A stretch of 64,000 nucleotides of DNA from Juglans regia. Taxonomy: Eukaryota; Streptophyta; Magnoliopsida; Fagales; Juglandaceae. A program made the translations under genes and the position numbers. The stretch spans positions 16,476,341 to 16,540,340 of the forward strand of contig NC_049912.1 of NCBI RefSeq assembly GCF_001411555.2, in the 5' to 3' direction. The notes beneath the pieces are model-generated. The model saw nothing but the letters and a program-made list of their open reading frames with translations. It ran no database searches and had not been told where the DNA came from. This document shows, one piece after another, positions 1 through 11,827 of this stretch; position 1 is the first letter of the stretch; the number at the start of each line of letters is the position of its first letter.

Positions 1-720
1 AAGTCTATCTGCAAATTCTTGCATTGTTGGCATGAGCATCTAATACGCCTGTCACTATCAACTATGCAGGATGCAAACTCTAAGAATTTCTTAACACATT
101 CGACATATACATTGTAATCCTCACCCAAATGATCTTTAACTCACATCCAAATCTTATCCATGCCTAATACCCTATTACAAAGAATCATGTGGGCATTAAC
201 AAGCGAGCATGTAACTAACATATTGTGCAATTTCTTTCTTTCACTGGGTAGTTGGTCTTATCCTATTCAGTATTGTAAGATTATAGTCGTCAACATATCA
301 ACTATTATCTGTCACGTCCAACAAAATTTCAGTAGCATCTCCCCATAATTCTCCAAATATGTTCATTTGGTCGTGCGCACAGACAAATAACATGTTGATG
401 CACCATCACATAAACTACATATCCGGAGAACAACAAGGGATGACTCTACCAAAATCATAATTTTGGACGTGAACAGATACAGCTGGTAGTTTGCGAGAAT
501 GATCTTATAATCTCAAATTATCCACTCTAAACAATTCAAGAGTTATCAATTACCGTTCAATAGAATTGATAACTCTCGAATGGATCTAAGATTTATTTTG
601 ATGCAACATACAAGATACAAGAGTAATGCACAATAACAATTCATGATACAAGAATATATCAAACAATAGATAATTATATAATTCAGGTATTTTTTTTTTT
701 TTTTTTGTTATATGGTTTAA
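1..720. other. AT-rich non-coding stretch
   Basis: No open frame here has protein-like composition or a recognisable motif. The sequence is AT-rich and ends in a run of about 17 T at 690-706, just before a minisatellite. It may be the edge of an older transposon, but I see no termini or target duplication to support that. Confidence 0.4.
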
Positions 721-865
721 TTGTGCTATATGGTTTTTTTAAATCTAATCAATTGTGCTATATGATTTCTTAAATCTAATAAATTGTGCTATATGATTTT
801 CTTAAATATAATCAATTGTGCTATATGATTTTCTTAAATCTAATATAATGTGCTATATTATTCTT
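721..865. repeat. 31-32 bp minisatellite, about 4.6 units
   Basis: The word TTGTGCTATATG recurs at 721, 753, 784 and 816 and in diverged form near 848, giving a 31-32 bp period. Each unit carries the same trailer, a T-rich stretch followed by TTAAATCTAAT. The last unit is the most diverged. A long poly-T tract lies immediately upstream. It is non-coding on both strands. Confidence 0.85.
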
Positions 866-2399
866 CACAATATTTTAAATTTTACATAATTAGATTTTGT
901 ATATGTCTATTTTATATTAAGTATTTTGTTAAGTATTTTAATTATAATTACTCTCATTATGTTAACTACTTTTGACCAAGTATTTTTTGTTAGTATATTT
1001 ATTCAGTTGGGTGCATGTTTTTAAGTATTAATTATAGTTTATTATTATGTTGTTCTATTGTGTTATTTAATCTCCTATTGTCTATTATATTTTTAAGTAT
1101 TAATTATACTTTCATTATGTTTATTATTATGATATTCTATTGTGTGATAATTTAAAATACATTTTTGGAATTTAATTAGTATCTTAATTAGAGTATTATG
1201 TGCAATCTATAATAGAAATTCACGTTTGAACGTATATAGTGTACGTTCAAACGCAGAATGACCGTTCGAATGGTAACAGATACTATTCTAACGGTTGTAA
1301 CCCAGTTTCCAGACTCGAATCCAAAACAACATCAACAAATACACTCTTCAAAATATAGTGATTACTCACAAACATAACTTCACAAATCATGGACAATACA
1401 AACGAACAAACATAGATATAGATTCTATTGAGTAGAAATAAGAGATTTTATTTTAAATTCAATTCCAAACAATTCAATAAATACAAAAGAACTACACCAC
1501 ATTTAGGGGCTACAATAAAATTAGTAAACATCTAAAATTTACAATGAAGAACATGAGTTAAGATGCATAGACATTTACTAAAGATCGTCTCTTAGAAAAC
1601 TTCGTGGGCAACCATTTCTCCAACTCTCCCTCAATCTTATTCACTTTATCTCTATCTCTCTCACTCTTTGTCTCTCTTTAAACCCAAGTGTGATTAGCTA
1701 TCTCTTAATTTTTGAAGAAAAAAGCCACTCAAATACATTAGCTCTCTCTGCAAATCAAAGAAGAAATCTGAAATGAGGAGTGTGTGGCCCTATGAGTGGT
1801 CTGAGGTATTTAACCCAGATCTAGCATTTTTGAACTTATTACGGTGACAAAATGTTGTTGTAACAAGTTCCTTGAGTTGAAACAACGTCGTTCGAATTAA
1901 AACAATACTGATTATGGCGAAAAAAGTCGTTACCTGTATGACCTTTTAAAGTCTATATCGTTTGAACCCCTAACATTTACGTTTGAATGTGAAAAGTTTT
2001 TTAGCTGACAAAATTTTTGTGACACTATTTGAAAAGTAGTAAACTACCGTTCGAATTTTAATCCGATGCTCAAGGATTGGTGGAAGAATTCCCACCACCA
2101 TTTCAACAATGCCAAAAGCCCTAGCTGCAAGCCACCTTGTGGCCCTTGCCACCACCTACACAACCATGTAGCACCACCCTAAACCCTCCCACAGTAGTCC
2201 AACAGCCACAATAACCCCCCTTAGCCGCCAAACCCTAGCTACAAGCCATCCAAACAGCCCTATTTTAAGGTCACGGCAGTGACCACTAGGGGTGACCACT
2301 GCCCAAACCAGTGGCTTTTGGCCTAATGAGACCTTGTTGGACAGCAAGCGACACAACGAGTCAGCCCCGACTCATGGTATAATTCCTATTCGTTTCCCT

Positions 2400-2780
2400 C
2401 AATAGTTATTTTATTGTGAAACTTGATTGGTGTTGTTGTGATATGTTGTCTGATGTGTTATGAAGTGTGGGATGGTTGCGTAGTTGTGGAGTGTTATGTG
2501 GATGGTGATGGTGATGTGAAGTGTTGGGAATTGTGAACAGTACTTTGTGGAGTAGTTTGTATTGTGGTTGTGCATAGTATGAAGTGACGGGTGTTATTGT
2601 GTAATTGTGTTGTGGCAGTAAGTAGTGTGAAGTGGCAGAGTTGTGCAGTTGTGGCATAGTGGTGGTATGGCATGATGTTGTGAAGTGTTGGGATTAAATG
2701 TAGAGTTGAGCTGTGAGAAGAATGGGGTGATTAGCTAGTTGTGCAGTGGCTAGATGCCATGTGAAGTGATGGGATCACGG
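2400..2780 (+). other. G/T-rich strand-asymmetric low-complexity stretch
   Basis: The plus strand is dominated by G and T, with loosely repeating words such as GAAGTGTTGGG, TTGTGGAGTG and GTTGTG at no fixed period. The frames read through it give biased His/Asn/Ser-rich peptides that look artefactual. It resembles degraded simple-sequence DNA rather than a gene. Confidence 0.5.
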
Positions 2781-3198
2781 TGCAGTGGATAATTTGTCTT
2801 AAGCATGAGTACACGATGTTTAAAGTTGTGTATTATGCTTAGTTGAGATTACGATGAAGTGTTGGTTATTGTGTATGAACGAAGGAAGAGATGTATGCAT
2901 GTATTGGCTAAGGTTGAGATGTATAACTTGGTTGGTTCAAGTTATGCATCGGGATGGATGGTTTGATAGGAAGACTGTGATGAAGGTGATTGTGTGTCTT
3001 AACCTTAGAAGTGAATCTTGGAGGTTCACTTTAAAGGATAAGAACATGGAGTAGAATGCTATGTGTTGGAAAGGTGATCTCAAGTGAGTCCCAAGCTATG
3101 GGTTTGAGAATTTAGAAAGTGTGATAAAGGAAAGCATAGAGGATGAAATTAGATAGTAGAGTGTGTCTAAATGAATTGAACAGTACCGTTCAAACATA

Positions 3199-3290
3199 TA
3201 ACAAGTTATAGTGATGATAAACAAGTTACAGTATTATATATAACAAGTTATAGAGCGTATATATAACAAGTTATAGTATTACAGTATAAA
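3199..3290. repeat. Short AT-rich repeat, unit TAACAAGTTATAG
   Basis: Four to five imperfect copies of TAACAAGTTATAG are spaced about 20 bp apart. They grade into a TATA-rich microsatellite-like tract up to about 3410. The unit is itself partly palindromic. Confidence 0.6.
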
Positions 3291-3928
3291 TATGATACAC
3301 TATACACTATAGATATACTATAAATATATTACAATATATATTTAATTTTATATACTATAATATATTGTATATTGTATATAGTATATACTATATTATATGA
3401 TATATATAAATAGTATAAATTCTTTGTCTGAACATTAATTATTGGTGTTTGAACAATAAATTGTATAGAATAACTTTCCAGCATTTAATTTTAACGTTCG
3501 AACATCTTTCGAACGTTAAATGAACGTTTGAACGGTATAACACTATAAACGATGTATGGCTTCCTCGATCATTTGCATTCTTTCTCTCTCTCTAAACCCT
3601 TCACGTACACTGTCGAATGCTCCTCTTGCCTTTGAACCACCATCTTCATTGTCATTGTCAACTACCACTTCTAGTCAAGAGGTACACAACTTATGACCGT
3701 TTAATGGGTTAGTTTTGTTTTATTTTCAATGATTTTTTTTTATAGAAAATAGAAAAGTCAATAGTTTTCATCGATGGACACCATAGGTGGCCGGAAAATA
3801 TAAGGTTGAGATGCCTCTAAGCACATCCTGGTCTTGTATGTGTATTAATAGTGGAAGAAATCGGTGGATTCTTTTCATTTCAATGGCCACCGAGTTGACT
3901 TAGTCATTGTGGAACTCTATCCATAAAC

Positions 3929-4157
3929 CGTTTGAACGTTATGGACTCAAGTCTCAGACTCCCAAATAGTTGAGAAACCGTTTGACCATATGTTAATATG
4001 GTGTTCAAATACAAATGTTTAACGTTTGAACGATGGTTAATTCGTTTGAACGTTATGGACTAAAGTTTCAAACTCTCAAATGGTTGGAAAACTGTTTGAA
4101 CAAATGTTAATATGGCGTTTGAATACAAATGTTTAACATTCGAATGGATTAGTCCTC
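3929..4157. repeat. 114-bp tandem duplication carrying CGTTTGAACG words
   Basis: Two adjacent imperfect copies begin CGTTTGAACGTTATGGACT (near 3929 and 4043) and share internal landmarks: a CTCAAAT/CCCAAAT word, ATGTTAATATGG and TACAAATGTTTAAC. Equivalent positions are 114 bp apart. The copies differ at scattered bases, so the duplication is not recent. Confidence 0.8.
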
Positions 4158-4349
4158 TCAATAGTGTTTGAACGGTTATGTAACTGTTCGAATTATTGTT
4201 GTAACATTCGAACGCCTAGTGATTCGATCAAATGGTATAACACAAAACAATTTTAAATTATATTAATCAGCATATAATTTTGTGAATGTTTATGTATCAT
4301 ATTTTATAACTAATTTTCTTAATTTTATTTTTTAAATTTCAAGTTGACA

Positions 4350-4457
4350 ATGTCTTCTAGGGAAAGGAAGCGTGGCAGACTAGGGAAACCTTCCAACGAA
4401 TCATATCGAGAGAGGAAGATTTTATTAGATCGTCATGTGAAGATCTCTAACTTTTAG
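4350..4457 (+). pseudogene. 5' part of a retroelement-type ORF, split by a solo LTR
   Basis: The frame opens at ATG 4350 and encodes about 34 basic, Arg/Lys/Glu-rich residues (start MSSRERKRGRLGK, later RKILLDRHVKISNF). It is cut at 4457 by the TG-starting solo LTR. The 5 bp before the LTR (TTTAG) match the 5 bp after it (TTCAG) at four positions. Counting the target once, the frame continues without a shift at 12986. The pattern, basic N-terminus then an R-K-(I/V)-L-L-x-R stretch, fits plant proteins with the putative plant transposon domain (Pfam PF20167-like). That assignment is from memory and is moderate. Confidence 0.55.
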
Positions 4458-6360
4458 TGTAATGCCCCATTCCCGTAGGTCTGGAGAGTTAACTCTTAAT
4501 ACCTAAAATCAACTTAAATAATACAACTATCACATCCAGAAAATCTCATAAAATATTAACCCATTTAATCAATCCAAATATCCAAGTTCCTCCATGGGGA
4601 CAATAAAGAAAATCTCAATAACATAAATTAAAAACTCTTCAAAATTCGAAATTATCCTTAACTCATCAAATCAAAATACCCGAAAAATAAAATTAGTTTA
4701 CTAACTATGACTCTCAAATAAGCATTTGTACCATCAGGCACTTATTCCACTACGGACGTCACACCTTGCTAAAACTTCCTATTCTTGTTCTCTAGCTAAA
4801 CCATCAAAATTATCTGAAAAATATTTGGAGATAAGGGGTGAGTTATCAACAACTCAGTAAGCAGTGGAATATACTAGTGTGTAAATATGAGCATTTACAG
4901 AATTTAGAATGCTGAATAAAATATTTTCCTTCAAAATCCATAATGCTGAATATTGTTTTCAAAATGCAGCGTCAGAATATGTTATCACAAATATTAAAAC
5001 GAAAGTTAAAAAATATTCATGATCAAAATCCCTTTGGTATAGCATAAACTGAAACATCACATCTTATCTTATCATATCAGAACAAATACCATGTTTAACC
5101 CCCGTGGTAGGGTTGTGCAAATCCCGGTAGCTAACCGAGAAGAAACAGAATGTGAATCTTCCCCTTATAAATTCTCGGAGCCCCGAGTGTGCACATAGGA
5201 AAGACCACGTAGAAAACCACTTTGTTTCTAAAGTGAGTGCACCAGAAACAGAAAAGTTGGTACCAACTCGAACAGAAGCCACAGTTTTACACCGATAGTA
5301 AGGTCAGAATGGAACAAAAACAAAAACAGAATATTATGCCAGAGGTTTTCAGAAATCACATCAAATCATATCAGAGTACAGAAAATCTTCAGTACAGAAC
5401 AAAATCATATCACAACATAATCTATGCACAAAATTTCATATTCGCTCTCTTTTCAAAGTTCAGAAATAGAATGTTAAAAATAAGCTCATGTCTACACTAG
5501 TCATGACAGAAAATATTTTCTTCCTAAACAGAATCGCATGAGTAATGTAGAACAAACACCTGGGGTTGTTTTTAGATTTCTTTTCATAACAAAACATGCA
5601 CATTTTCCAAAAAGAACATCAGTTCATTTTATTTAATGCAAAGTCTAGCATAGGAACCCCGCTTACCTGAACTTCTTAGCTTTTTTGAAATTCCTAAAAA
5701 ATGTCGAACAAAAATAATCGTCACCTATAAGATAATCACATAAACTTCGATAAATTTCCAATCAATCTCGCATTTTGATATTCAAGCCTAAAACTTCTAA
5801 AATAATCCATTTTTAATTCCTCAAACCCAAAATTCTCATTATTCCTAAAATACCAACATCGCTTTCTAAACTCATCAATATCCAACACAATAACTCCGAC
5901 TAAAACATTAAATTCTAACTTATTTACGATTGAGATCTTACTAAAATTTATAAAACTAAAATAACATAACTATATCGAAGTCATTATAAATAGATAATCA
6001 TATTTTTGTTTAAATAAAAAATATTCTTTTAAAATGATTCAAAATAAGATTTTGCATTTACCGATCACTTCAAAAATTCATCAACATTTACAAGATAAAT
6101 ATTTCGTTAAAATATTAGTCTCTTAAAAAAAAAACAACTTATCAAAATCATTTATGTAAACATGGAAAATTTTAAAGTTTACAAATACTTATTAAAGGTT
6201 TAAAACACAATAATGAAACTTGTAATCTCAAAGGTAACAATCTAAATTTATTTCTTTTTTAGATCAACTATGCAATAGCTTACGAAATTCTTCATCATTT
6301 GAAAACATGATCAGAGGGCATAACAGTTATTACTCCTATTCTATTAGGTTACAGACTTAC

Positions 6361-6362
<2 letters not shown>

Positions 6363-6405
<43 letters not shown>
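6363..6405. repeat. (AT)n microsatellite
   Basis: A 43-bp pure AT dinucleotide run inside solo LTR copy 1. Other AT runs in the same LTR lie at 12550-12570 and 12743-12760. Confidence 0.95.
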
Positions 6406-6408
<3 letters not shown>

Positions 6409-6683
6409 AGTAACATGAAAAACAAAAGAAACGAAGTGTAGCGGCAATGACTTACGATTAAACCGAGAGTATGCATGGAGGGGCAAGGTGCGATGGCTAG
6501 TTGGAGGAGCTACGGTGGCACGACTGGAGTGCAATGGAGGTGTCGTCAAGCTGGGCTGAGCATGAGAGAAAGAAAGGGAGAGGTGAGCGAGAGAGAGAGA
6601 GAGAGACACACGGTGAGGGAATGAGGGAGAGACCAAGAGAAAACAGAGGAACCCACCAGAAATGGCGTGAGCTTACGAGGGAA

Positions 6684-6695
6684 CTTGAGGCCATG
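6684..6695 (+). repeat. 12-bp target duplication, left copy
   Basis: CTTGAGGCCATG directly abuts the first base of the 5' LTR of the nested copia element. It is repeated exactly at 11816-11827, directly after the 3' LTR. Copia integrases normally leave 5 bp. Confidence 0.85.
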
Positions 6696-7015
6696 TGAAT
6701 CAAGCAACAGCAATGAAGTCATCCCAACCGCACATCATGCAAGCCACCTCATCACAACAAACTACCACGAGTCATCAAAATCAGCAAATCATGTAACCAA
6801 CAGATGATTCTAGAAAGCATTCTGTTAGCAATTTCAGTATAGTTTGTTAGAAAGCTTTTTATTCCCTTTTCTGCAATGTTCTCTGTTTTTGCCCTACTAT
6901 ACTTACTATATATAGAGCTAGTTACCATATTGTAAAGCAAGTCTTCTTTTCAATAGAAAGAGTACGTTTCTTTCCTTCTCTGCTTTTCGTCTCCACTAAG
7001 AAAATAAAACCAACA
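6696..7015 (+). repeat. 5' LTR of copia 1
   Basis: 320 bp, TGAATCAAGC...CCAACA. A TATATATAG core near 6910 with a downstream A/T-rich leader resembles the promoter of short copia LTRs. It ends directly at the primer-binding site. Confidence 0.95.
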
Positions 7016-7028
7016 TGGTACCAGAGCC
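7016..7028 (+). other. Primer-binding site of copia 1
   Basis: TGGTACCAGAGCC follows the 5' LTR with no gap. It matches the 3' end of plant initiator methionine tRNA (usual form TGGTATCAGAGC) with one change, so minus-strand DNA synthesis would be primed by tRNA-iMet. Confidence 0.9.
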
Positions 7029-7031
7029 ATA

Positions 7032-9314
7032 ATGGCTTCAAGCGACAACAACCCTCCTCCTCCTCCCCCAACCAACACAAACCCTAAAGACCCCTCCAGC
7101 CCATACTTTCTTAATCCAAACGATGGACCTGCTACTCTACTCACCACTCATCTGCTTACAGCAGACAATTACCATTCATGGGCAAGGACAGTTCATCGGT
7201 CACTACGAATCAAAAAAAAGTTGGGTTTTATTGATGGTACTTTACAGGAACCTACCATTTCTAATCATCCCTTGTTAGAACCATGGCTTGAATGTAATGA
7301 CATGGTGATAACTTGGCTTCAAAATGCAATGTCATTAGAGATCAAAAATAGTGTCGTGCATGTTGATACCGCTCATGACCTATGGCTTGAGTTGGAACAA
7401 CAATTTGCACAAAATAATGGTCCTCGAATTTATGAGCTCAAACAGTCCATTAATTCCCTTGTTCAAGGTGATGATTCTGTAAGCTTGTATTTCTCCAAAC
7501 TGAAAGGGCTTCTTGATGAACTTCTCAATTTTGAAGTCATTCCATCATGCACATGTGGTGCCATGAAAAATGACCTTGAGAACCAGCAACGTGACTGGAC
7601 TATGAAGTTTCTCATGGGGCTTCATGATTCTTTCTCCAATATCAAAGCTCAAATCATTTTGATTAAACCCATTCCGAGCCTTAGTGAAGTCTATGCCCTG
7701 GTTCAACAAGAAGAAAAACGAAAGCAACTTTCCAACCCTCCCAACTTACATGATACCCTTGCCTTAGCTGCAAAATCCACTTTCTTCTCTAATCGGGACA
7801 ACCCCAAACCATATGGACCTCCAAGGCGAGAAAAATCCTTTTGCAGCCATTGTAAAATTCCTGGCCATTCTCTTGAAAGATGTTTTAAAGCTAATCTAGC
7901 TCTTGAAAAACCAGTTTGTACTCACTGCAATTTAGTTGGTCACACTGCTGCCAGATGTTTTAAATTGCATGGCTATCCACCTAGCCATAAACTGTCCACT
8001 CGAGGAAAACCAACAGAATCATTTGCTAACCAAGTCAGCTCTTCCAACCAAGAACAGATCAATGAAGGATCCCAAGAAGCTCTCACCAAAGCTCAATATC
8101 AACATCTTTTAACTTTGCTGCAATCACAAGTCTCACAGCATTCTATTAATCAGGTTCAAATTGATTCCACACCCTCGGCTTCCACCATGACTGGTATGAA
8201 TTCTTGTTTCACAGCTCTTCAATCCCCTTCTCCACTAACCACTGTCACAAGTTGGATAATCGACACAGGTGCAACAGATCACATGATCTGTTGCCCTTCT
8301 CTTTACACCAGTTCACCCACTCACGTGTCTCTCAATGTCAAATTTCCAAATGGTCATCTTGCACAAGTAACTCACAAACGGACTGTCCATCTCAGTGACA
8401 AACTCATTCTTCATGATGTTCTATGCATTCCTACCTTCAATTTTAATTTGATCTCAACCAGAAAATTAACACAAGATATATCATGCTGCCTCCTCTTTTT
8501 CACTAATGAGTGTTTTTTACAAGACCTTCTCTCTTGGAGCACGATTGGGAAGGGTGAGATCCACAATGGTCTATATCATCTCAAATTGACAACTGTTTCA
8601 CCTACTGCCCTCTCCACTGTTTTCTCTACTTTACCATGTAATAAATTTCCTTTTTCCAACTATGTTACTTCCCATCCTAATGACCAACAGCTTTGGCATT
8701 ATCGATTGGGTCATCTATCTAATTCACGGCTTTCCTTATTACAAAAGGACTTACCTAATCTTGCTATTATTAAAGCCAACATACCTTGTGCTATTTGTCA
8801 TTTTTCTAAGCATCACCGTCTACCATTTCAATCAAGTGAACATCGAACATCCCAACCTTTTGATCTAATACATTGTGACATATGGGGGCCTTGCTCTCAA
8901 ACAGCATATGATGGTTCTAGATTTTTTTTAACCATTGTTGATGATCACACTCGATGTACTTGGTTGTATTTAATGAAAAATAAATCCCAAACCAGACCTC
9001 TCCTTCAATCCTTTTGCTCTCTCATTGAGACCCAATTTCAATCTAAAATCAAAATCATTCGCTCTGATAATGGAGCTGAATTTGCAATGACAGATTTTTA
9101 TTCAAAACAAGGAATAATTCATCAAAGAACTTGTGTTGAGAGTCCCCAACAAAATGGTGTTGTTGAACGCAAACACCAACACATTCTTAATGTTGCCCGA
9201 GCATTGCAATTCCAATCCGGTATCTCACTTTCCTTTTGGAATGATCTTGTCTTAACTGCCACATACCTTATTAACCGTACCCCCTCCCCCAATCTCCAAA
9301 ACAATACTCCATAA
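7032..9314 (+). CDS. Copia 1 gag-protease-integrase, premature stop
   Basis: 760 codons from ATG 7032, four bases after the primer-binding site. Gag comes first: a Pro-rich N-terminus, then the [19 protein letters not shown] region of copia gag, then two CCHC knuckles ([14 protein letters not shown] near residue 271 and [14 protein letters not shown] near 296) that bind RNA in the particle. The protease active site is DTGATDH near 411. Integrase has the HHCC zinc module from about 556 (H...GHL...CAIC) and a DDE core ([28 protein letters not shown]). The frame ends at TAA 9312-9314, inside the conserved post-catalytic region, and the same frame continues beyond it. The stop is therefore a mutation, not the natural end. 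Confidence 0.93.
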   Translation: MASSDNNPPPPPPTNTNPKDPSSPYFLNPNDGPATLLTTHLLTADNYHSWARTVHRSLRIKKKLGFIDGTLQEPTISNHPLLEPWLECNDMVITWLQNAMSLEIKNSVVHVDTAHDLWLELEQQFAQNNGPRIYELKQSINSLVQGDDSVSLYFSKLKGLLDELLNFEVIPSCTCGAMKNDLENQQRDWTMKFLMGLHDSFSNIKAQIILIKPIPSLSEVYALVQQEEKRKQLSNPPNLHDTLALAAKSTFFSNRDNPKPYGPPRREKSFCSHCKIPGHSLERCFKANLALEKPVCTHCNLVGHTAARCFKLHGYPPSHKLSTRGKPTESFANQVSSSNQEQINEGSQEALTKAQYQHLLTLLQSQVSQHSINQVQIDSTPSASTMTGMNSCFTALQSPSPLTTVTSWIIDTGATDHMICCPSLYTSSPTHVSLNVKFPNGHLAQVTHKRTVHLSDKLILHDVLCIPTFNFNLISTRKLTQDISCCLLFFTNECFLQDLLSWSTIGKGEIHNGLYHLKLTTVSPTALSTVFSTLPCNKFPFSNYVTSHPNDQQLWHYRLGHLSNSRLSLLQKDLPNLAIIKANIPCAICHFSKHHRLPFQSSEHRTSQPFDLIHCDIWGPCSQTAYDGSRFFLTIVDDHTRCTWLYLMKNKSQTRPLLQSFCSLIETQFQSKIKIIRSDNGAEFAMTDFYSKQGIIHQRTCVESPQQNGVVERKHQHILNVARALQFQSGISLSFWNDLVLTATYLINRTPSPNLQNNTP

Positions 9315-11493
9315 CAATTGCTTTTTCAAAAACCACCAACATATACCCACTTGAAAACCTTTGGCTGTCTATGTTATGCATCAACTATTAAACAAAACCG
9401 CCACAAATTTGATTCCCGAGCTAAACAATGTATTTTACTTGGATATCCTTTTGGAATCAAGGGTTACAAGCTACTAGATTTAGCCACCAATTCCATCTTC
9501 TATTCTCGTGATGTCATCTTCTATGAACACATTTTTCCTTCCAATTTACCATCCATTTCCAATCATCATAGCAGCCACTCACATTCCACATCATATTTTC
9601 CTCTTCTTGGTCCAAACATTCCCTTACCTGCACCTATTTCCCCGCCCTCCCACACTTCCACATTTACATTCCAGCCTTCTCTCCCTCCCACTCAATTCAC
9701 TCCACAATCCCCTACCTCTCAAATTAATCCTCCTAACTCTTCATCTGCCCCTCGATGATCCACTCGACCCAAGAAATCCCATTCCTACTTACAAGATTAT
9801 TCTTGTCAACAGGTCCTTGTGACTCCCTCTTCACAATCCAGCTTCAAGATATAAGGTACTGATTCTCTTTATCCTTTGTCATCTTATTTAACCAACAAAA
9901 ATTTTTCTCCAAAACATGCTGCCTTTGCTGCTGCCATTCTTCAAATTTCTGAACCTTCCACTTATTCTCAAGCTGTGAAATCTTTTGAATGGCGCAAAGC
10001 CATGGATGATGAGATTGATGCTTTACAATTGAATAATACTTGGGATATTGTTAATCTGCCTATTGGAAAGAAAGCAATTGGTTCCAAATGGGTTTATCGC
10101 CTCAAATACAACTCGGATGGCTCTATAGAAAGACATAAGGCACGATTGGTTGCCAAAGGGTATACTCAAGAGGAAGGACTTGATTACAATGAAACTTTTT
10201 CACCCGTTGCCAAACTTGTCACAGTCAAAACTCTTTGGCTATTGCTGCCATTAAAGGTTGGAGTTTGCATCAATTTGATGTAAACAACGCCTTCTTACAT
10301 GGTGAACTACACGAAGAAGTCTACATGAAGATGCCTCCCGGATACTCAATTCCCAACAAAGAAAAAGTTTGTAAGTTGAAGAAAAGCTTGTATGGACTTA
10401 AGCAGGCTTCTCGGCAATGGTATGCCAAATTTTCCTCATCTTTACTTCAATATGGTTTCAATCAATCTCGGGCTGATTATACTCTTTTTACCAAAGGCAG
10501 TGGTCCTTCATTCATTGCATTACTTGTCTACGTTGATGATATTATTGTGGCTACTAATGATCTCAAAGATGTTTCTGACTTAAAAGAATTCTTAGCTACC
10601 AAGTTCAAGATCAAGGATCTTGGTTGTCTAAAATATTTTCTGGGTTTAGAGGTTGCCCGAAATCCTACTGGAATACAGATTTGTCAACGAAAATATACAT
10701 TAGATATATTAAATGATGCTGGTTTGCTTGGTTGTAAACCAAGCTTAATTCCCATGGATCCCAATATTAAATTGTGTAAAGATGAAGGTCAATTGCTGGA
10801 TGATCCTAGTGAATATAGACGAATGGTTGGCAGACTTCTCTATCTCACTATTACACGACCTGATCTCTCCTACTCTGTTAATATCTTGAGTCAATACATG
10901 TCATCACCACGAGTCCCTCATCTTAATGCTGCCTATAAAGTGTTGCGGTATCTCAAGAAATCACCAGGACAGGGCTTGTTCTTCCCATCTTCATCCTCAT
11001 ATCACTTGACTGTCTACTGCGATTCTGACTGGGCATCATGTCCCGACACTAGGCGTTCCACAACAGGCTATTGTGTCTTCCTTGGTCACTCTCTTGTCTC
11101 CTGGAAATGCAAGAAACAGACAACTGTATCAAGAAGTTCTGCTGAAGCAGAATACCGCTCCATGGCCTCAGCCTCATGTGAAATCATATGGATCAAGTAC
11201 CTTCTTGCAGATCTCCAAGTCCCTCATTTTCAGCCTGCTACTCTCTAATGTGATAGCAAATCAGCTTTACACATCGCCTCCAATCCCGTCTTCCACGAAA
11301 GAACCAAACACATTGAATTAGATTGTCATCTAATTCGGGACAAAATTCAAGAAGGAGTTCTCACCACAGCCTACACACCATCGCAATCTCAGCTTGCAGA
11401 CCTCTTAACCAAAGCTCTACATTCCCCTATGTTTTACTCTCTGTTGCTCAAGATGGGAGTCACTGATCTCCACTCTCCATCTTGCGGGGGGAT
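9315..11493 (+). pseudogene. Copia 1 reverse transcriptase and RNase H, broken
   Basis: This continues the gag-pol frame past TAA 9312, with further stops near 9756 (TGA, CGA-to-TGA type) and near 9852 (TAA). Integrase C-terminal residues and a Pro/Ser-rich linker come first. RT begins about 9940 ([38 protein letters not shown]). A 1-bp deletion near 10230 shifts the reading to a second frame, which carries [12 protein letters not shown], the catalytic YVDD at 10529-10540, and RNase H ([19 protein letters not shown], then [11 protein letters not shown]). A TAA at 11246-11248 interrupts RNase H. The same frame then runs on to the polypurine tract (ADLLTKAL motif). Domains look intact apart from these lesions. 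Confidence 0.93.
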
Positions 11494-11495
11494 AT

Positions 11496-11815
11496 TGAAT
11501 CAAGCAACAGCAATGAAGTCATCCCAACCGCACATCATGCAAGCCACCTCATCACAACAAACTGCCACGAGTCATCAAAATCAGCAAATCATGTAACCAA
11601 CAGATGATTCTAGAAAGCATTCTATTAGCAATTTCAGTACAGTTTGTTAGAAAGCTTTTTATTCCCTTTTCTGCAATATTCTCTGTTTTTGCCCTACTAT
11701 ACTTACTATATATAGAGCTAGTTATCATATTGTAAAGCAAGTCTTCTTTTCAATAGAAAGAGTACGTTTCTTTCCTTCTCTGCTTTTCGTCACCACTAAG
11801 AAAATAAAACCAACA
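11496..11815 (+). repeat. 3' LTR of copia 1
   Basis: 320 bp, directly after the purine-rich tract (GCGGGGGGATAT). It differs from the 5' LTR at six positions, mostly transitions. Confidence 0.95.
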
Positions 11816-11827
11816 CTTGAGGCCATG
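11816..11827 (+). repeat. 12-bp target duplication, right copy
   Basis: CTTGAGGCCATG follows the 3' LTR with no gap and matches 6684-6695 exactly. The host solo LTR sequence resumes after it. Confidence 0.85.

Larger units (their letters stand above)
1220..4220. repeat. Cluster of CGTTCGAACG-like palindromic words
   Basis: Variants of the partly self-complementary word CGTTYGAACG occur about twenty times here, for example near 1227, 1242, 1262, 1889, 1951, 1979, 2047, 3494, 3509, 3524, 3931, 4045, 4167 and 4207. They occur in both orientations, often with a preceding AC or a following GG. I see no comparable cluster elsewhere in the window. The spacing is irregular except in the 114-bp tandem duplication at 3929-4157. 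The cluster probably marks the non-coding part of the element whose ORF begins at 4350, but no termini were found. Confidence 0.6.
6696..11815 (+). mobile_element. Ty1/copia LTR retrotransposon 1, nearly complete
   Basis: A 5,120-bp element with two 320-bp LTRs (6696-7015 and 11496-11815), a tRNA-iMet-type primer-binding site at 7016-7028, a purine-rich tract at about 11481-11495, and coding order gag, protease, integrase, RT, RNase H, which defines copia. The LTRs differ at 6 of 320 positions by my count, so it is young compared with its neighbours. It lies inside solo LTR copy 1 and is flanked by a perfect 12-bp direct repeat. Four in-frame stops and one 1-bp frameshift disable it. Short LTRs and overall length suit Ale/Ivana-like lineages, but I cannot assign one. 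Confidence 0.95.

Noticed and set aside
2406..2657. His/Asn/Tyr-rich 83-codon minus frame
   Set aside because: Direct consequence of G/T simple-sequence DNA on the other strand.
6349..6703. Overlapping frames on both strands over (AT)n and GAGAGA-rich sequence
   Set aside because: The peptides are Tyr/Ile repeats and Arg/Glu or Ser/Leu runs produced by microsatellites inside the solo LTR.
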